Positions 9,564 through 20,311 of a stretch of 64,000 bases of DNA are shown piece by piece. Every line of letters starts with the position of its first letter. Within the stretch, counting starts at the first letter, position 1. The stretch covers positions 230,108 through 294,107 of the forward strand of contig NZ_VFTZ01000006.1 of NCBI RefSeq assembly GCF_006440775.1, read 5' to 3'. The position numbers and the translations under genes were made by a program. Under the pieces are notes generated by a model. That model saw only the letters and a program-made list of their open reading frames with translations. It was not told the DNA's origin and did not search any database. The DNA comes from Mesorhizobium sp. B2-7-2 (lineage in GTDB: Bacteria > Pseudomonadota > Alphaproteobacteria > Rhizobiales > Rhizobiaceae).

Positions 9564-10595
9564 ATGAAAAAAGAAGATCTGGAAAAACTGCTCTCCAACG
9601 ACAGCGGCGACTTCGAGTTGTATCCGATAGACCGCTATCTCCAGGCCGTGGCGACCGAACGGCAGGTGCCAAATCTCGCAATCGTGGTCTGCACGATCAG
9701 GATAGAAGAATCAGCGCCTGCGCTGCGCGCCGTCCTTGAACGCGCCGCCAACGGACAGCCTTTGTCGGACGATGAAGAGATGCTGCTCTTCAGAGGCGTG
9801 TATATCCTCGGCGGCGCCCGCGACACCCAGGCATGCCAAGCTTTGCTGCGTCTGCTGCGCCGCCCTGGGAAGGAGGCCGACTGGCTGCTTGGCGACGCCA
9901 TAACCGAAACCTTGTCGCGCATCATCGTGGGCGTGTTCGACGGCGACGCCGACGCGCTGTTCGGCGTCATTGCCGACCGCTCCGGCGACGAATTCATCCG
10001 CGACGCGGCATTTGGCGCGGTGACCTTCTTGACCTGGGAAGGTCGCATCGAGCGCGACCGGACAAGGGATTTCGTGGAACGGTTCTACAGGGAGAGGCTG
10101 GCCGACGACTGGGATTACGCGTGGATCGGCTGGCTGCAAGCCATCGCGATGCTTGCCCTGCGAGACCTCGTTCCGCTTGCCTACAGCGCCTGGGATGAGG
10201 GCCGTATCCCGGAAGATGTGCTTGAGCGCAGTGATTTCGAAAGCGACCTGCGGGAAGCCGAGCAGCAACCCGGCGACATCGACCGGTTCGATCGCGCCAG
10301 TCTGAGTTACATCGAAGATGTCCTTGTGGCACTGGATTGGACCCGCGGCCTTGACGACGACGACGACTTCGGGCTCGTCGACGACGACTTCGAGTTCAGC
10401 GACGATGATTTCGAGTTCGGCGACGACGATTTCGATCTTGACGAGGACGAGGATGGGCAAGCCTCATGGCTGGACCGGGCCTTGACCAGCGTCACTCCAG
10501 CCACCAACCCCTGGCGCGACGTCGGGCGCAACGATCCGTGCCCTTGCGGAAGCGGCAAGAAATTCAAGAAATGCTGCTTGGCAATCGTGGAATGA
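9564..10595 (+). CDS. SEC-C motif protein with HEAT-like repeats and an acidic tail, DUF1186-like
   Basis: A 343-residue protein. The first 240 residues are helical and HEAT-like, as in DUF1186 proteins. Residues 264-298 are almost only Asp, Glu and Phe, with an imperfect repeat of the unit DDDFEFG. The C-terminus, from about 319, is a SEC-C zinc motif (NDPCPCGSGKKFKKCC), the same module found at the end of SecA, where it binds zinc and SecB. The role is unknown; binding to ribosomes or other proteins is possible. The ATG at 9564 has no strong competing start. Confidence 0.75.
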   Translation: MKKEDLEKLLSNDSGDFELYPIDRYLQAVATERQVPNLAIVVCTIRIEESAPALRAVLERAANGQPLSDDEEMLLFRGVYILGGARDTQACQALLRLLRRPGKEADWLLGDAITETLSRIIVGVFDGDADALFGVIADRSGDEFIRDAAFGAVTFLTWEGRIERDRTRDFVERFYRERLADDWDYAWIGWLQAIAMLALRDLVPLAYSAWDEGRIPEDVLERSDFESDLREAEQQPGDIDRFDRASLSYIEDVLVALDWTRGLDDDDDFGLVDDDFEFSDDDFEFGDDDFDLDEDEDGQASWLDRALTSVTPATNPWRDVGRNDPCPCGSGKKFKKCCLAIVE

Positions 10596-10625
10596 CTGGG
10601 TGACGCGTCAAGGAAAGCCCGTTCC

Positions 10626-12470
<1,845 letters not shown>

Positions 12471-12726
12471 CAGGCAGACACCGGACAGGAGGTCGTTTTC
12501 GGGTTTATCTGAAGACCAGCCAAGTGATTCACCGCGTGATGGCTTGGAGTAGCGCAGCGCTCATCCGGCCACAACCGCGCTTCGCGGGAAACCTGCCGCC
12601 TCACGCCGATGCCGTCATCGAAAAGTCATCGCTGGCCCATCGGCTGGAGAGTTCCCCCGACGCATTCTCCGATGCTATGATTTTGAGCCGACCGCTGCCG
12701 GCGGCCGCCGCAAAAGGAACCTTGGC

Positions 12727-13353
12727 ATGATCGATCCCGCGACGCTCGTCACCTACATCGCGGTCGTGTTCGGCTTCGTCTTCATCCCGGGGCCGGCGAC
12801 GCTGCTCACGGTCGCGCGGGCGACGAGTTCGGGCACGAAGGTCGGCATCGCCACCGGCGCCGGCGTCGCCGCCGGCGATGTGATCCACACCATCATGGCC
12901 ATCGTCGGCATCTCGGCCGTCATCGCCGCTTCGGCGATGCTGTTCAGCGTCGTCAAATATATCGGCGCGGCCTATCTCGTTTATCTCGGCATCCGCGCCA
13001 TTCTCGAAAAGGCGCCGGCAGACCTGGCGGCCAGGACGCTCCCCATTTCCGCGGGCCGGGCCTTCCGGCAGGCGATCCTGACCGAAGTGCTCAATCCGAA
13101 GACCGCGCTGTTCTTCCTGGCCTTCCTGCCGCAATTCGTGCACCCGCAAGGCGGTTTCGTGGTGCTGCAGCTGATGCTGCTGGGCATCATCTTTGTTCTG
13201 CTCGGGCTCTTCAGCACGGTCGTCTTCGCCGTCAGCGCGGGCGGCCTGGGTTCCTTGCTGCGCCGCAATCCGGCGGTGTTGAAATGGCAGGGCAAGGTGG
13301 TCGGCGGCATCTATTGCGCGCTCGGCATACGCCTGGCGCTGCAGCAGCGCTGA
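12727..13353 (+). CDS. LysE/RhtB family amino-acid exporter
   Basis: A 208-residue inner-membrane protein with about six hydrophobic segments. The N-terminus carries the family signature FVFIPGPATLLTVARA, and the loop EVLNPKTALFFLAFLPQF near residue 120 is typical of RhtB-like homoserine, threonine or lysine exporters. The substrate cannot be told. AAAAGGAAC precedes the ATG at a good distance. Confidence 0.9.
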   Translation: MIDPATLVTYIAVVFGFVFIPGPATLLTVARATSSGTKVGIATGAGVAAGDVIHTIMAIVGISAVIAASAMLFSVVKYIGAAYLVYLGIRAILEKAPADLAARTLPISAGRAFRQAILTEVLNPKTALFFLAFLPQFVHPQGGFVVLQLMLLGIIFVLLGLFSTVVFAVSAGGLGSLLRRNPAVLKWQGKVVGGIYCALGIRLALQQR

Positions 13354-13453
13354 AACGCTTCACCCGGCGGCGCCGGTCCAGGCAGGCATGTCATAGCCGA
13401 ATTCGCGACAGAAGGCCCGCATGGCCGGCGTCGGCGGGGTGACGAGATCGGGC

Positions 13454-13470
13454 TTTCTTTATAAAAGAAA
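13454..13470. promoter_or_regulatory. AT-rich perfect inverted repeat before the glycosyltransferase gene
   Basis: TTTCTTT and AAAGAAA are perfect reverse complements separated by ATA. The site is much richer in A and T than its surroundings and lies about 100 bases before the gene at 13572, so it may be an operator or a promoter region. Confidence 0.3.
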
Positions 13471-13571
13471 CCAAACATATTCTGGCAGAACTCAGCCGGG
13501 GGCTTGCTGATATTATTCTTCCGCAGTCGTCCCGCTTCTCCGACACCAGCAATGGAATCCGTCTCTCCGCC

Positions 13572-14651
13572 ATGGATTCGTCCGCGCCCGCGCTCATCTT
13601 CTATGCCCGCAACGACGCGCTTGGCGACGGCTTGCTGCGGATTCCGGCCCTGCGGGCGGCGAGGACGGCGTTTCCGCAAAGCCATATCGTCTACGGCGCC
13701 ATGCGCGGCTCATCGCTCTCTCATGTGTTGCGCAAGCATGTCGCGCATCTCGTCGATGACTTCAGGACAAAGACGCCGCTTTCCGCCATCCTCGCCGAAT
13801 TCGCGCCGCGCGGCCGCAAGACCATCGTCGTCGATCTGCGCACCGGCGTGCCGGGCCTCATCCTCACAGCTCTGCAACTTGCAGGCCGTGGCATCCGCTA
13901 TGAAGCGAACTTTGCCGGCCATCTTCTGTCGCTGCGCTGGGGCACGCGGTTAACGCTGCGGCCGGAGCACAATGCCTGGCGCTACCACCGGCTGGTCGAG
14001 CGTCTGGCGGGGCGGCACCTGCCTTTCGACCACAGGCTCGATGTGCCGGACGCCGCGCGGGGTTTGGCGCGCCAGCTGCGCGGCGGTTGCGGCCGGCCGC
14101 TCGTCCTGCTTGGCGGCAATGCCCAGGGCAGGAAATGCATGAGCGAAGATCAGGTGGTGGCCGTCGCCGGCAATCTCATCGACGCCGGCTACCGGGTGCT
14201 GTATCTGGCGACCCCCGGCGGCGGACCGACGCCACCGGCGCTCCTCGCAAGGGAAGGCCGCCTCCAGGTGGCCGGTCCGGAACTGGTGCCGGACATTGCA
14301 AGCTTCGACGATCTCCTGCTTGCGCTGGGCGAGATGGCGGTCGCCTATATCGGCATGGAGGGCGGACTGGCGCATCTTTTGGCCACCGTCATGACGCCGG
14401 CGGTGATCGTCAACAACGGCGCCGATATGGAGCGCTGGCGCCCCCTTTCAAACGCGGTCGAAGTCGTCACGGCGCCAAGGCGAGGCCGTTCGGCCAATGT
14501 CGCCGACGCGCAGGTCGAGGCCATACTCGATGCCGCGCATCGCCTGCTCGCGGCAGGCCGCCGCGATCACATGGCGATCGCAGCGGTTCCGGAAAGGCGT
14601 GAAACCGCTCCGGTGCAATCGGCGTTCGATAGAACTGCCGACCTGTCCTAG
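13572..14651 (+). CDS. Glycosyltransferase family 9 (heptosyltransferase-like) protein
   Basis: A 359-residue protein with the two-Rossmann layout of ADP-heptose:LPS heptosyltransferases. Visible pieces are NDALGDGLLRIPALRA at the N-terminus (the GDxL acceptor loop) and AYIGMEGGLAHLLATV near residue 257, the GGxxHLA-type nucleotide-sugar site. The role is probably transfer of a sugar to an envelope glycan. There are no other LPS genes beside it. Its stop codon overlaps that of the convergent cupin gene in the sequence CTAG. Confidence 0.8.
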   Translation: MDSSAPALIFYARNDALGDGLLRIPALRAARTAFPQSHIVYGAMRGSSLSHVLRKHVAHLVDDFRTKTPLSAILAEFAPRGRKTIVVDLRTGVPGLILTALQLAGRGIRYEANFAGHLLSLRWGTRLTLRPEHNAWRYHRLVERLAGRHLPFDHRLDVPDAARGLARQLRGGCGRPLVLLGGNAQGRKCMSEDQVVAVAGNLIDAGYRVLYLATPGGGPTPPALLAREGRLQVAGPELVPDIASFDDLLLALGEMAVAYIGMEGGLAHLLATVMTPAVIVNNGADMERWRPLSNAVEVVTAPRRGRSANVADAQVEAILDAAHRLLAAGRRDHMAIAAVPERRETAPVQSAFDRTADLS

Positions 14652-14980
14652 CCGAGGAAATCGGCCCGGTAAGGCGCAAAACTGTCGACCAGCCGCCCGG
14701 CCTCCAGCGCCTTGACACCATGCACGAGATTGGACGGCACGATGAAGCTGCTGCCTGTTTCGAGGATCTCCGATCGGCCGTCGACAGTGACCTCGAAGCG
14801 CCCCTCGGCGACATAGCTTGCCTGGACATGCGGATGCGAGTGCAGCGCGCCGACGCCGCCCTTGTCGAAGGCGAACTCGACCATCATCAATTCATCGGTA
14901 TGCACCAGCACGCGCCGCCTGTTGCCGTCCGGCGTCGGCTCCCAGGCTTTTTCGCCCGGATGGGAAAAGATATCGGTCAT
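14648..14980 (-). CDS. kdgF: Cupin protein, probable KdgF-type uronate linearase
   Basis: A 110-residue single-cupin protein. The metal-binding motif is GALHSHPHVQASYVAEG with a later HG in SNLVHGVKA, matching KdgF, which opens the ring of unsaturated 4,5-uronates to 5-keto-4-deoxyuronate. Placement as the last gene after kduI and kduD supports this strongly, since its product is the KduI substrate. The length is that of known KdgF proteins. A generic cupin role cannot be excluded. Confidence 0.8.
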   Translation of the reverse strand: MTDIFSHPGEKAWEPTPDGNRRRVLVHTDELMMVEFAFDKGGVGALHSHPHVQASYVAEGRFEVTVDGRSEILETGSSFIVPSNLVHGVKALEAGRLVDSFAPYRADFLG

Positions 14981-15011
14981 CGCTCAGCTTCCGTTCGAAA
15001 TTGGCAGAAGG

Positions 15012-15779
15012 TCACCGCGCCAGCCAGCCGCCATCGACCGGCACCACCGCGCCATGCATATAGTCCGACGCCCGCGCCAGCAGGAACACGGCCGCGTCGC
15101 CTATATCGTCGGGCCGGCCCCAGCGCGCTGCCGGAATGCGCCTGAGGATGGCGGCGCTGCGGTCCGGGTCGGCGCGCAAGGCTTCGGTGTTGTTGGTCTC
15201 GACATAGCCCGGCGCGATGCCGTTGACGTTGATGCCTTTCGCCGCCCATTCGCAAGCGAGCAGCCTTGTGAGGCCGAGCACGCCGTGCTTCGAGGCCGTA
15301 TAGGAAGCGACGCGAATGCCGCCCTGGAAACTCAGCACCGAGGCGATATTGACGATCTTGCCGCGCCGTCCGGGCTCGGCCAGCACGCGCCTGGCAAAGC
15401 TCTGGCACAGGCGAAAGACCGTCTTCAAATTGACGTCCATCACCTCGTCCCAGTCGGCTTCGCTCAGGTCGACCGCATCGGCGCGCCGGATGACGCCGGC
15501 ATTGTTGACGAGGCCGTCGAGCGGGCCGCTCTCGCTCCAGACCCGGTCGAGCATGGCGGCCGCCTCGGTCGGATCTCCAAGATCGGTCCTTACCGCTTCG
15601 AAGCTGCCGCCCGCGGCCGCGACTTTCCCGGCGGTGTCATCCATCGCCGAACGGCCGACGCCGACGACAAGGCCGCCGGCGCGCGCGATCGACACGGCGA
15701 TGCCTTGGCCGATGCCGGTGTTGGCGCCGGTGACCAGGATGCGCTTGCCCGTGAGGCTGAAGGCGGAAAGATCGCTCAC
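15012..15779 (-). CDS. kduD: 2-dehydro-3-deoxy-D-gluconate 5-dehydrogenase
   Basis: A 255-residue short-chain dehydrogenase with VTGANTGIGQGIA (NAD site), LVNNAGV and the catalytic YTASKHG. In the uronate pathway KduD reduces 2,5-diketo-3-deoxygluconate to 2-keto-3-deoxygluconate (KDG). The start codon overlaps the kduI stop by four bases (ATGA), indicating coupled translation. On sequence alone it could be another sugar dehydrogenase; the call rests on the kduI and kdgF neighbours. Confidence 0.88.
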   Translation of the reverse strand: MSDLSAFSLTGKRILVTGANTGIGQGIAVSIARAGGLVVGVGRSAMDDTAGKVAAAGGSFEAVRTDLGDPTEAAAMLDRVWSESGPLDGLVNNAGVIRRADAVDLSEADWDEVMDVNLKTVFRLCQSFARRVLAEPGRRGKIVNIASVLSFQGGIRVASYTASKHGVLGLTRLLACEWAAKGINVNGIAPGYVETNNTEALRADPDRSAAILRRIPAARWGRPDDIGDAAVFLLARASDYMHGAVVPVDGGWLAR

Positions 15780-16621
15780 CGCAATTGATCCATCGCCACC
15801 TGGTCGACGTCGGTATAGTCGACATTGTCGCCGGCCATCGCCCAGATGAAGGCGTAGTTGGATGTGCCGGCGCCCGAATGGATCGACCAGCCCGGCGACA
15901 GCACCGCCTCCTCGCTGCGCATGACGATGTGGCGCGTCTCGTCCGGTTCGCCCATGAAGTGGAAGACGCGCTGCCCTTTCGGCAGATCGAAATAGAGATA
16001 GGCTTCCATCCGCCGGTCATGCACGTGGCAGGGCATGGTGTTCCACACCGAGCCTGGCGCGAGTTGCGTGATGCCGACGACGAGCTGGCAGGTCTTGACG
16101 CCGTCGGCGTGGATGAACTGGAAGATCGAGCGTTCGTTGCTGGTCGCCTGGCTGCCGAGGTCGAGCCGCCTGGCGTCGCCGATGCGGATCAACTGGCTGG
16201 GATAGGGCCGATGCGCCGGTGCGCTAAGCAGGTAGAATTTTGCCGGCTTGTCGGGCTCCGCCGAGGCGAACGACACCTGCTCGGTGCCCATGCCGAGATA
16301 GACCATGTCGCGCGCCGCCAATTCGTAAGGCAGGCCGTCGGCCGTGACGGTGCCGGCGCCGCCGATGTTGACGGCGATCAGTTCGCGGCGGTCGAGGAAA
16401 GCCTTGGTTCCGGTCGGCTTGATCGCCTCGAGCGGCAGGATCTTGTCGATAGGCATGGCGCCGCCGACGATCATGCGGTCGTAATGCGTGTAGGTCAGGC
16501 TGACGAGGCCCGGCTGAAAAAGCCCCTCGACGTGGAAATGGTGGCGCAGCTCGTCTGTTCCCATGGCCGCGGCGGTGATGGGATCGATGGCGAAGCGCGA
16601 GGAAAATTGTGTCTGGTCCAT
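15776..16621 (-). CDS. kduI: 5-dehydro-4-deoxy-D-glucuronate isomerase
   Basis: A 281-residue protein that converts 5-keto-4-deoxyuronate into 2,5-diketo-3-deoxygluconate. The cupin metal motif is visible as MPCHVHDRRMEAYLYF. Other family pieces are HFHVEGLFQPG and MIVGGAMPI near the N-terminus. I set the start at 16621 (MDQTQFSSRF); the open frame upstream is the shadow of the regulator gene. It lies between gntR and kduD in the operon. Confidence 0.95.
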   Translation of the reverse strand: MDQTQFSSRFAIDPITAAAMGTDELRHHFHVEGLFQPGLVSLTYTHYDRMIVGGAMPIDKILPLEAIKPTGTKAFLDRRELIAVNIGGAGTVTADGLPYELAARDMVYLGMGTEQVSFASAEPDKPAKFYLLSAPAHRPYPSQLIRIGDARRLDLGSQATSNERSIFQFIHADGVKTCQLVVGITQLAPGSVWNTMPCHVHDRRMEAYLYFDLPKGQRVFHFMGEPDETRHIVMRSEEAVLSPGWSIHSGAGTSNYAFIWAMAGDNVDYTDVDQVAMDQLR

Positions 16622-16641
16622 TTCTAAGCCTTGTCTGATGG

Positions 16642-17415
16642 TCACTCGGTCGATGCGGCTTTCAGCGAATTGGCATAATAGGCCTGTCTGGCCTGCAGCC
16701 GCTCGCGGTAGCGCTGCTGGCTGCGGGTCAGATGCGTGCGCATCGCCTCGCGCGCGGCCTCGGCATCGCCCGCCGAGATCGCATTGAGAATGACGAGATG
16801 CTCGCGCTGCAGGCCGCGCTGGTACTCGTCCGACTGGACGAGCTCTGTCGACCAGGGCGAGGTCACGTCGCAGGGAATGGCGCGGCGTCCCAGCACATCG
16901 AGCATCTCGACATAGAACGGGTTGTTGGTGGCGCTGGCGATCGCGCGGTGGAAGGCGAGGTCGGCCGGGCCGGTCGGCTGGCTGGCGAGCAGCAGCCGCT
17001 CGAACTCGAAGAAGGCCTCCTGGATCGCGGCCTCCTGGGCGGCGTTGCGGCGGATGGCGGCCAGGCCCGCCGATTCGATCTCGATCGCGAGGCGGACCTC
17101 GAGCACGTTGAGCGCGACCGAATCCTTGGCTCCCATGTCGGCGGCCAGAACGCCGAAGCTCGTTGAGATGTGCTCGCTGACGAAGACGCCGGCGCCTTGC
17201 CGTGCTTCGACCAGGCCATCGGCGGCAAGCTTGGCCAGCGCCTCGCGGATGACCGTGCGGCTGACGCCGAAGGTCTCCGTCAGCTGGCCTTCGGTCGGCA
17301 GCTTCTGTCCGGGCGGAATCTCGCCTGCCAAGAGCTGCTTGCGGATCGCCGCGACCACGGTCTCCGACAGTTTCGGCTTGCGTTCGACCCTGAGGTCGGC
17401 AACTGTTTGGGACAC
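16642..17415 (-). CDS. GntR-family (FadR-type) regulator of the uronate operon
   Basis: A 257-residue regulator. The winged helix fills residues 15-75 (LSETVVAAIRKQLLAGEIPPG, FGVSRTVIREALAKL). A C-terminal FCD ligand domain follows, with FHRAIASATNNPFY carrying expected metal or ligand residues. ExuR and UxuR, the hexuronate repressors, are of this subfamily. The start is GTG at 17415 with GGAGG seven bases upstream; no ATG fits. The inverted repeat at 21767-21791 is a candidate operator. It is not at the operon edge but inside it, 11 bases after dctM. Confidence 0.88.
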   Translation of the reverse strand: MSQTVADLRVERKPKLSETVVAAIRKQLLAGEIPPGQKLPTEGQLTETFGVSRTVIREALAKLAADGLVEARQGAGVFVSEHISTSFGVLAADMGAKDSVALNVLEVRLAIEIESAGLAAIRRNAAQEAAIQEAFFEFERLLLASQPTGPADLAFHRAIASATNNPFYVEMLDVLGRRAIPCDVTSPWSTELVQSDEYQRGLQREHLVILNAISAGDAEAAREAMRTHLTRSQQRYRERLQARQAYYANSLKAASTE

Positions 17416-17426
17416 GTGGTGCCCTC

Positions 17427-18707
17427 CTAGTGAAACAGGCTCGGCAGCCACAATGAGATTTCCGGTATGTAGGTGACAAGCATCAGCACCATGAAGGCCG
17501 CTCCATAGAACGGCCAGATCGAGCGCATTGCCGTCCAGATGGGAATGCGGCCGATGGCGCAACTGACGAACAGCACCGCGCCCACCGGCGGCGTGCAGAG
17601 GCCGATGCCGAGATTGAGGATCAGGATGACGCCGAAATGCACGGGATCGACGCCATAGGCCATGACCACCGGCAGGAAGATCGGCGTGGTGATGATGATG
17701 AGCGGCGACATGTCCATGAATGTGCCGAGGATGAGCAGGACGACATTGATCAGGAGCAGTATGACCAGCTTGTTGTCGGACACGGACTGCAAGAACGCGA
17801 CAAGCGCTGCCGGAACCCGGAGATAGGCCAGCAGCCAGCCGAAGGCCGCGGCGCAGCCGATAATCATCAGCACCATCGCTGTCGTGCGCACCGCCGCGGT
17901 GGTCGCGGTGACAAAATCGTTCCAGCTCATCGAGCGGTAGATGATCAACGTCACCAGGAAAGCATAGACGATGGCAATGCAGGAGCTTTCGGTGGCGGTG
18001 AAGATGCCGGAGCGGACGCCGCCAAAGATGATGCCGATCAGGATCAGCCCGGGAATGGCGGCGACAAGCAGCTGCAAGGCCCGGCCGAAACCGGCAAACG
18101 GTTCCGTCGGATAGCCGCGCCGGCTTGCCACCACATAGGCGGTGACCATCAGCGACAGGGCCAGCAACAGCCCCGGCAGAACGCCGGCGGTGAACAGATC
18201 CGCGATCGAGATGCGGCCGCCGGCCGAGATCGAATAGATGATCATGTTGTGCGACGGCGGGATCAGCAGCGCAATGATGGCGCCGACGGAGGTGATGTTG
18301 ACGGCATAGTCGACGCCGTAGCCGCGCGCCTTCATCTGCGGGATCATCAGCCCGCCGACCGCTGAGGCATCGGCCACCGCCGAACCGGAAATACCGCCGA
18401 ACATGGTCGACGCGGCAATGTTGACTTGGCCCAGGCCGCCGCGCAGGTGGCCGACCAGAGACCCGGCCAATGCCACCAGGCGGGCGGCGATGCCGCCGCG
18501 AACCATAAGGTCGCCGGCGAAGATGAAGAACGGAATGGCCATCAGCGAAAAGACGCTGACGCCGGAATTGAGCCGCTGGAACACAACGACCGGTGGCAGG
18601 CCGATCGTGAGGATCGTCGCGAAGCTGGCGACGCCGAGGCAGAACGCGATCGGCGTGCCGATAACCAGCAGGAAGACGAAAGTGCCGAAAAGCACGATCA
18701 GCGCCAT
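17427..18707 (-). CDS. dctM: TRAP transporter large permease, probable hexuronate uptake
   Basis: A 426-residue membrane protein with a dozen hydrophobic segments, the ion-coupled channel of a tripartite ATP-independent periplasmic transporter. Family pieces include PFFIFAGDLMVRGGIA near residue 60, GGISGSAVADASAVG and the LLIPPSHNMI loop. It begins three bases after the small permease gene stop. The substrate, inferred from the operon, is an acidic sugar such as glucuronate, galacturonate or an unsaturated uronate. Confidence 0.93.
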   Translation of the reverse strand: MALIVLFGTFVFLLVIGTPIAFCLGVASFATILTIGLPPVVVFQRLNSGVSVFSLMAIPFFIFAGDLMVRGGIAARLVALAGSLVGHLRGGLGQVNIAASTMFGGISGSAVADASAVGGLMIPQMKARGYGVDYAVNITSVGAIIALLIPPSHNMIIYSISAGGRISIADLFTAGVLPGLLLALSLMVTAYVVASRRGYPTEPFAGFGRALQLLVAAIPGLILIGIIFGGVRSGIFTATESSCIAIVYAFLVTLIIYRSMSWNDFVTATTAAVRTTAMVLMIIGCAAAFGWLLAYLRVPAALVAFLQSVSDNKLVILLLINVVLLILGTFMDMSPLIIITTPIFLPVVMAYGVDPVHFGVILILNLGIGLCTPPVGAVLFVSCAIGRIPIWTAMRSIWPFYGAAFMVLMLVTYIPEISLWLPSLFH

Positions 18708-18710
18708 GGT

Positions 18711-19301
18711 TCAGAGCTCCTCGCCGGTCGCGTAGATGTCGGCATCGACCGGCAGCCCGGCAAAGCGTCCCGCCAGCCGCTCGAGTGAAAACAGGCAGAC
18801 CAGCCCGCCTCCCAGGATGACCGGCAGGAAGCTGACGCCGCCGGGCAAGGTGAGCGATGGCATCACCGTGTTCCAGGTCAGCCTGGCCAGCTGCACGCCA
18901 TAGACGATCATGCCGGCGCCGAAGGCCAGCACGACGAGATCGGAAATGCTGCGCAGCACCGCCTTGGCCGAGGCAGGCAAGACATAGAGCAGCACGTCGA
19001 AGCCGAGATGCGTGCGCTCGCGCACGCCGACGGCGGCGCCCAGGAAGATGAACCAGCCCATCAGCAGCACGGATGAGGACTCGGTCCAGCTCGGCGAGCG
19101 GTTCAGCACGTAGCGCGAGAAAACCTGCCAGAAGATGATGACGGTCATCAGCGTCAGCCCGGTGCCGCTGACCCATAAGGCCAACCGCGCAAGCCCGGAA
19201 AGGGCCCGTTCCACCCGCAGCCAGAAGCCTTTCGGACCCGACCGGCTGGATGGCAGCACAGAAGCCTCCGTGCCGCCGGGCCCGTTGCCCATCCCGGTCA
19301 T
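18711..19301 (-). CDS. dctQ: TRAP transporter small permease
   Basis: A 196-residue protein with four hydrophobic segments after a 40-residue cytoplasmic lead. [18 protein letters not shown] and [10 protein letters not shown] are typical of DctQ. The ATG at 19301 overlaps the dctP stop (ATGA), which decides the start; the longer open frame is a shadow of dctP. It pairs with the large permease in the inner membrane. Confidence 0.9.
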   Translation of the reverse strand: MTGMGNGPGGTEASVLPSSRSGPKGFWLRVERALSGLARLALWVSGTGLTLMTVIIFWQVFSRYVLNRSPSWTESSSVLLMGWFIFLGAAVGVRERTHLGFDVLLYVLPASAKAVLRSISDLVVLAFGAGMIVYGVQLARLTWNTVMPSLTLPGGVSFLPVILGGGLVCLFSLERLAGRFAGLPVDADIYATGEEL

Positions 19302-20275
19302 TTCGTCGCCTGGATACGGGCGGCGAGGTCCTTGAGCTCGGGCGTCGACAGATATTTGTCGTAGACCGGCTTCATGGCGTCGATCAGCGGCTGCTTGTCG
19401 ATCTCGCTGATCTTGACGCCGGCCTTCTCGACGATGTCGCGCGACTTCTTCTCCTGCGCGTCCCACAGCTCGCGCATCTTGACGACGCTGTCCTTGGCCG
19501 CCTGGCGCACGATCGCCTGGTCTTCCGGCGCCAGCTTGTCCCAGCTTGCCTTCGACATCACCAGCACCTCCGGCACGATCTGGTGCTGATCCAGCGTGTA
19601 GTGCTTGGCGACCTCGTAATGCTTGGCGGATTCGAAGCTCGGCCAGTTGTTCTCGGCGCCGTCGATGACGCCGGTCTGCAGCGCCGAATAGACCTCGCCA
19701 TAGGCCATCGGCGTGGCGTTGGCGCCGAGCGCGTTCACCATGTCGACGAACACGTCCGACTGGATGACGCGGAACTTCATGCCCTTCATGTCTGCCATCG
19801 AGGCGATGTCCTTCTTGGTGTTGTAGAAGGAGCGCGCGCCGGAATCGTAGAAGGCGAGTCCGACAAGGTCATGCGCCTCGAACGCCTTCAGGATCTGGTC
19901 GCCGATCGGCCCGTCCATGACATGCCGCATATGCTCGACCGAGCGGAAGATGTAGGGCAACGACGGCACAGCGGTTTCCGGCACGATGCCGTTGAACGGC
20001 CCCATGGAGACGCGATCGAGGTCGATGACGCCGGCCTGGGTCTGCTCGATCGTATCCTTTTCCTCGCCGAGCTGCGCCGAATGATAGACCTCGATCGAAT
20101 AGCGCCCGTTGGTGCGCTGCTTGATCAGCTCGCCCATATATTTGACCGCCTCGACTGTCGGATAGCCGTCCGGATGGGTGTCCGAAGAGCGCAGGACGGT
20201 TTCGGCCTGCGCGGCGCCGATCATCAAGGACCCGATGGCGAATGTCGCCGCCAGCAATCTCGAAATACGCAACAT
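19298..20275 (-). CDS. dctP: TRAP transporter substrate-binding protein
   Basis: A 325-residue periplasmic protein. The first 23 residues (from [15 protein letters not shown] to the cut after AQA) are a Sec signal peptide. The start at 20275 has GGGAGGA upstream and is better than the one eight codons earlier. [19 protein letters not shown] begins the mature DctP fold; [19 protein letters not shown] holds the arginine that usually binds the substrate carboxylate, fitting an acidic sugar. It follows uxaC by 36 bases. Confidence 0.93.
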   Translation of the reverse strand: MLRISRLLAATFAIGSLMIGAAQAETVLRSSDTHPDGYPTVEAVKYMGELIKQRTNGRYSIEVYHSAQLGEEKDTIEQTQAGVIDLDRVSMGPFNGIVPETAVPSLPYIFRSVEHMRHVMDGPIGDQILKAFEAHDLVGLAFYDSGARSFYNTKKDIASMADMKGMKFRVIQSDVFVDMVNALGANATPMAYGEVYSALQTGVIDGAENNWPSFESAKHYEVAKHYTLDQHQIVPEVLVMSKASWDKLAPEDQAIVRQAAKDSVVKMRELWDAQEKKSRDIVEKAGVKISEIDKQPLIDAMKPVYDKYLSTPELKDLAARIQATK

Positions 20276-20311
20276 GTCTTTCCTCCCTTCAAAAATCACG
20301 AATACCTTGGT

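Noticed and set aside
16642..19176. 844-codon minus-strand frame as one large gene
   Set aside because: Only its last 257 codons are real (the GntR regulator from a GTG at 17415). The rest is a shifted frame of the TRAP permease genes.
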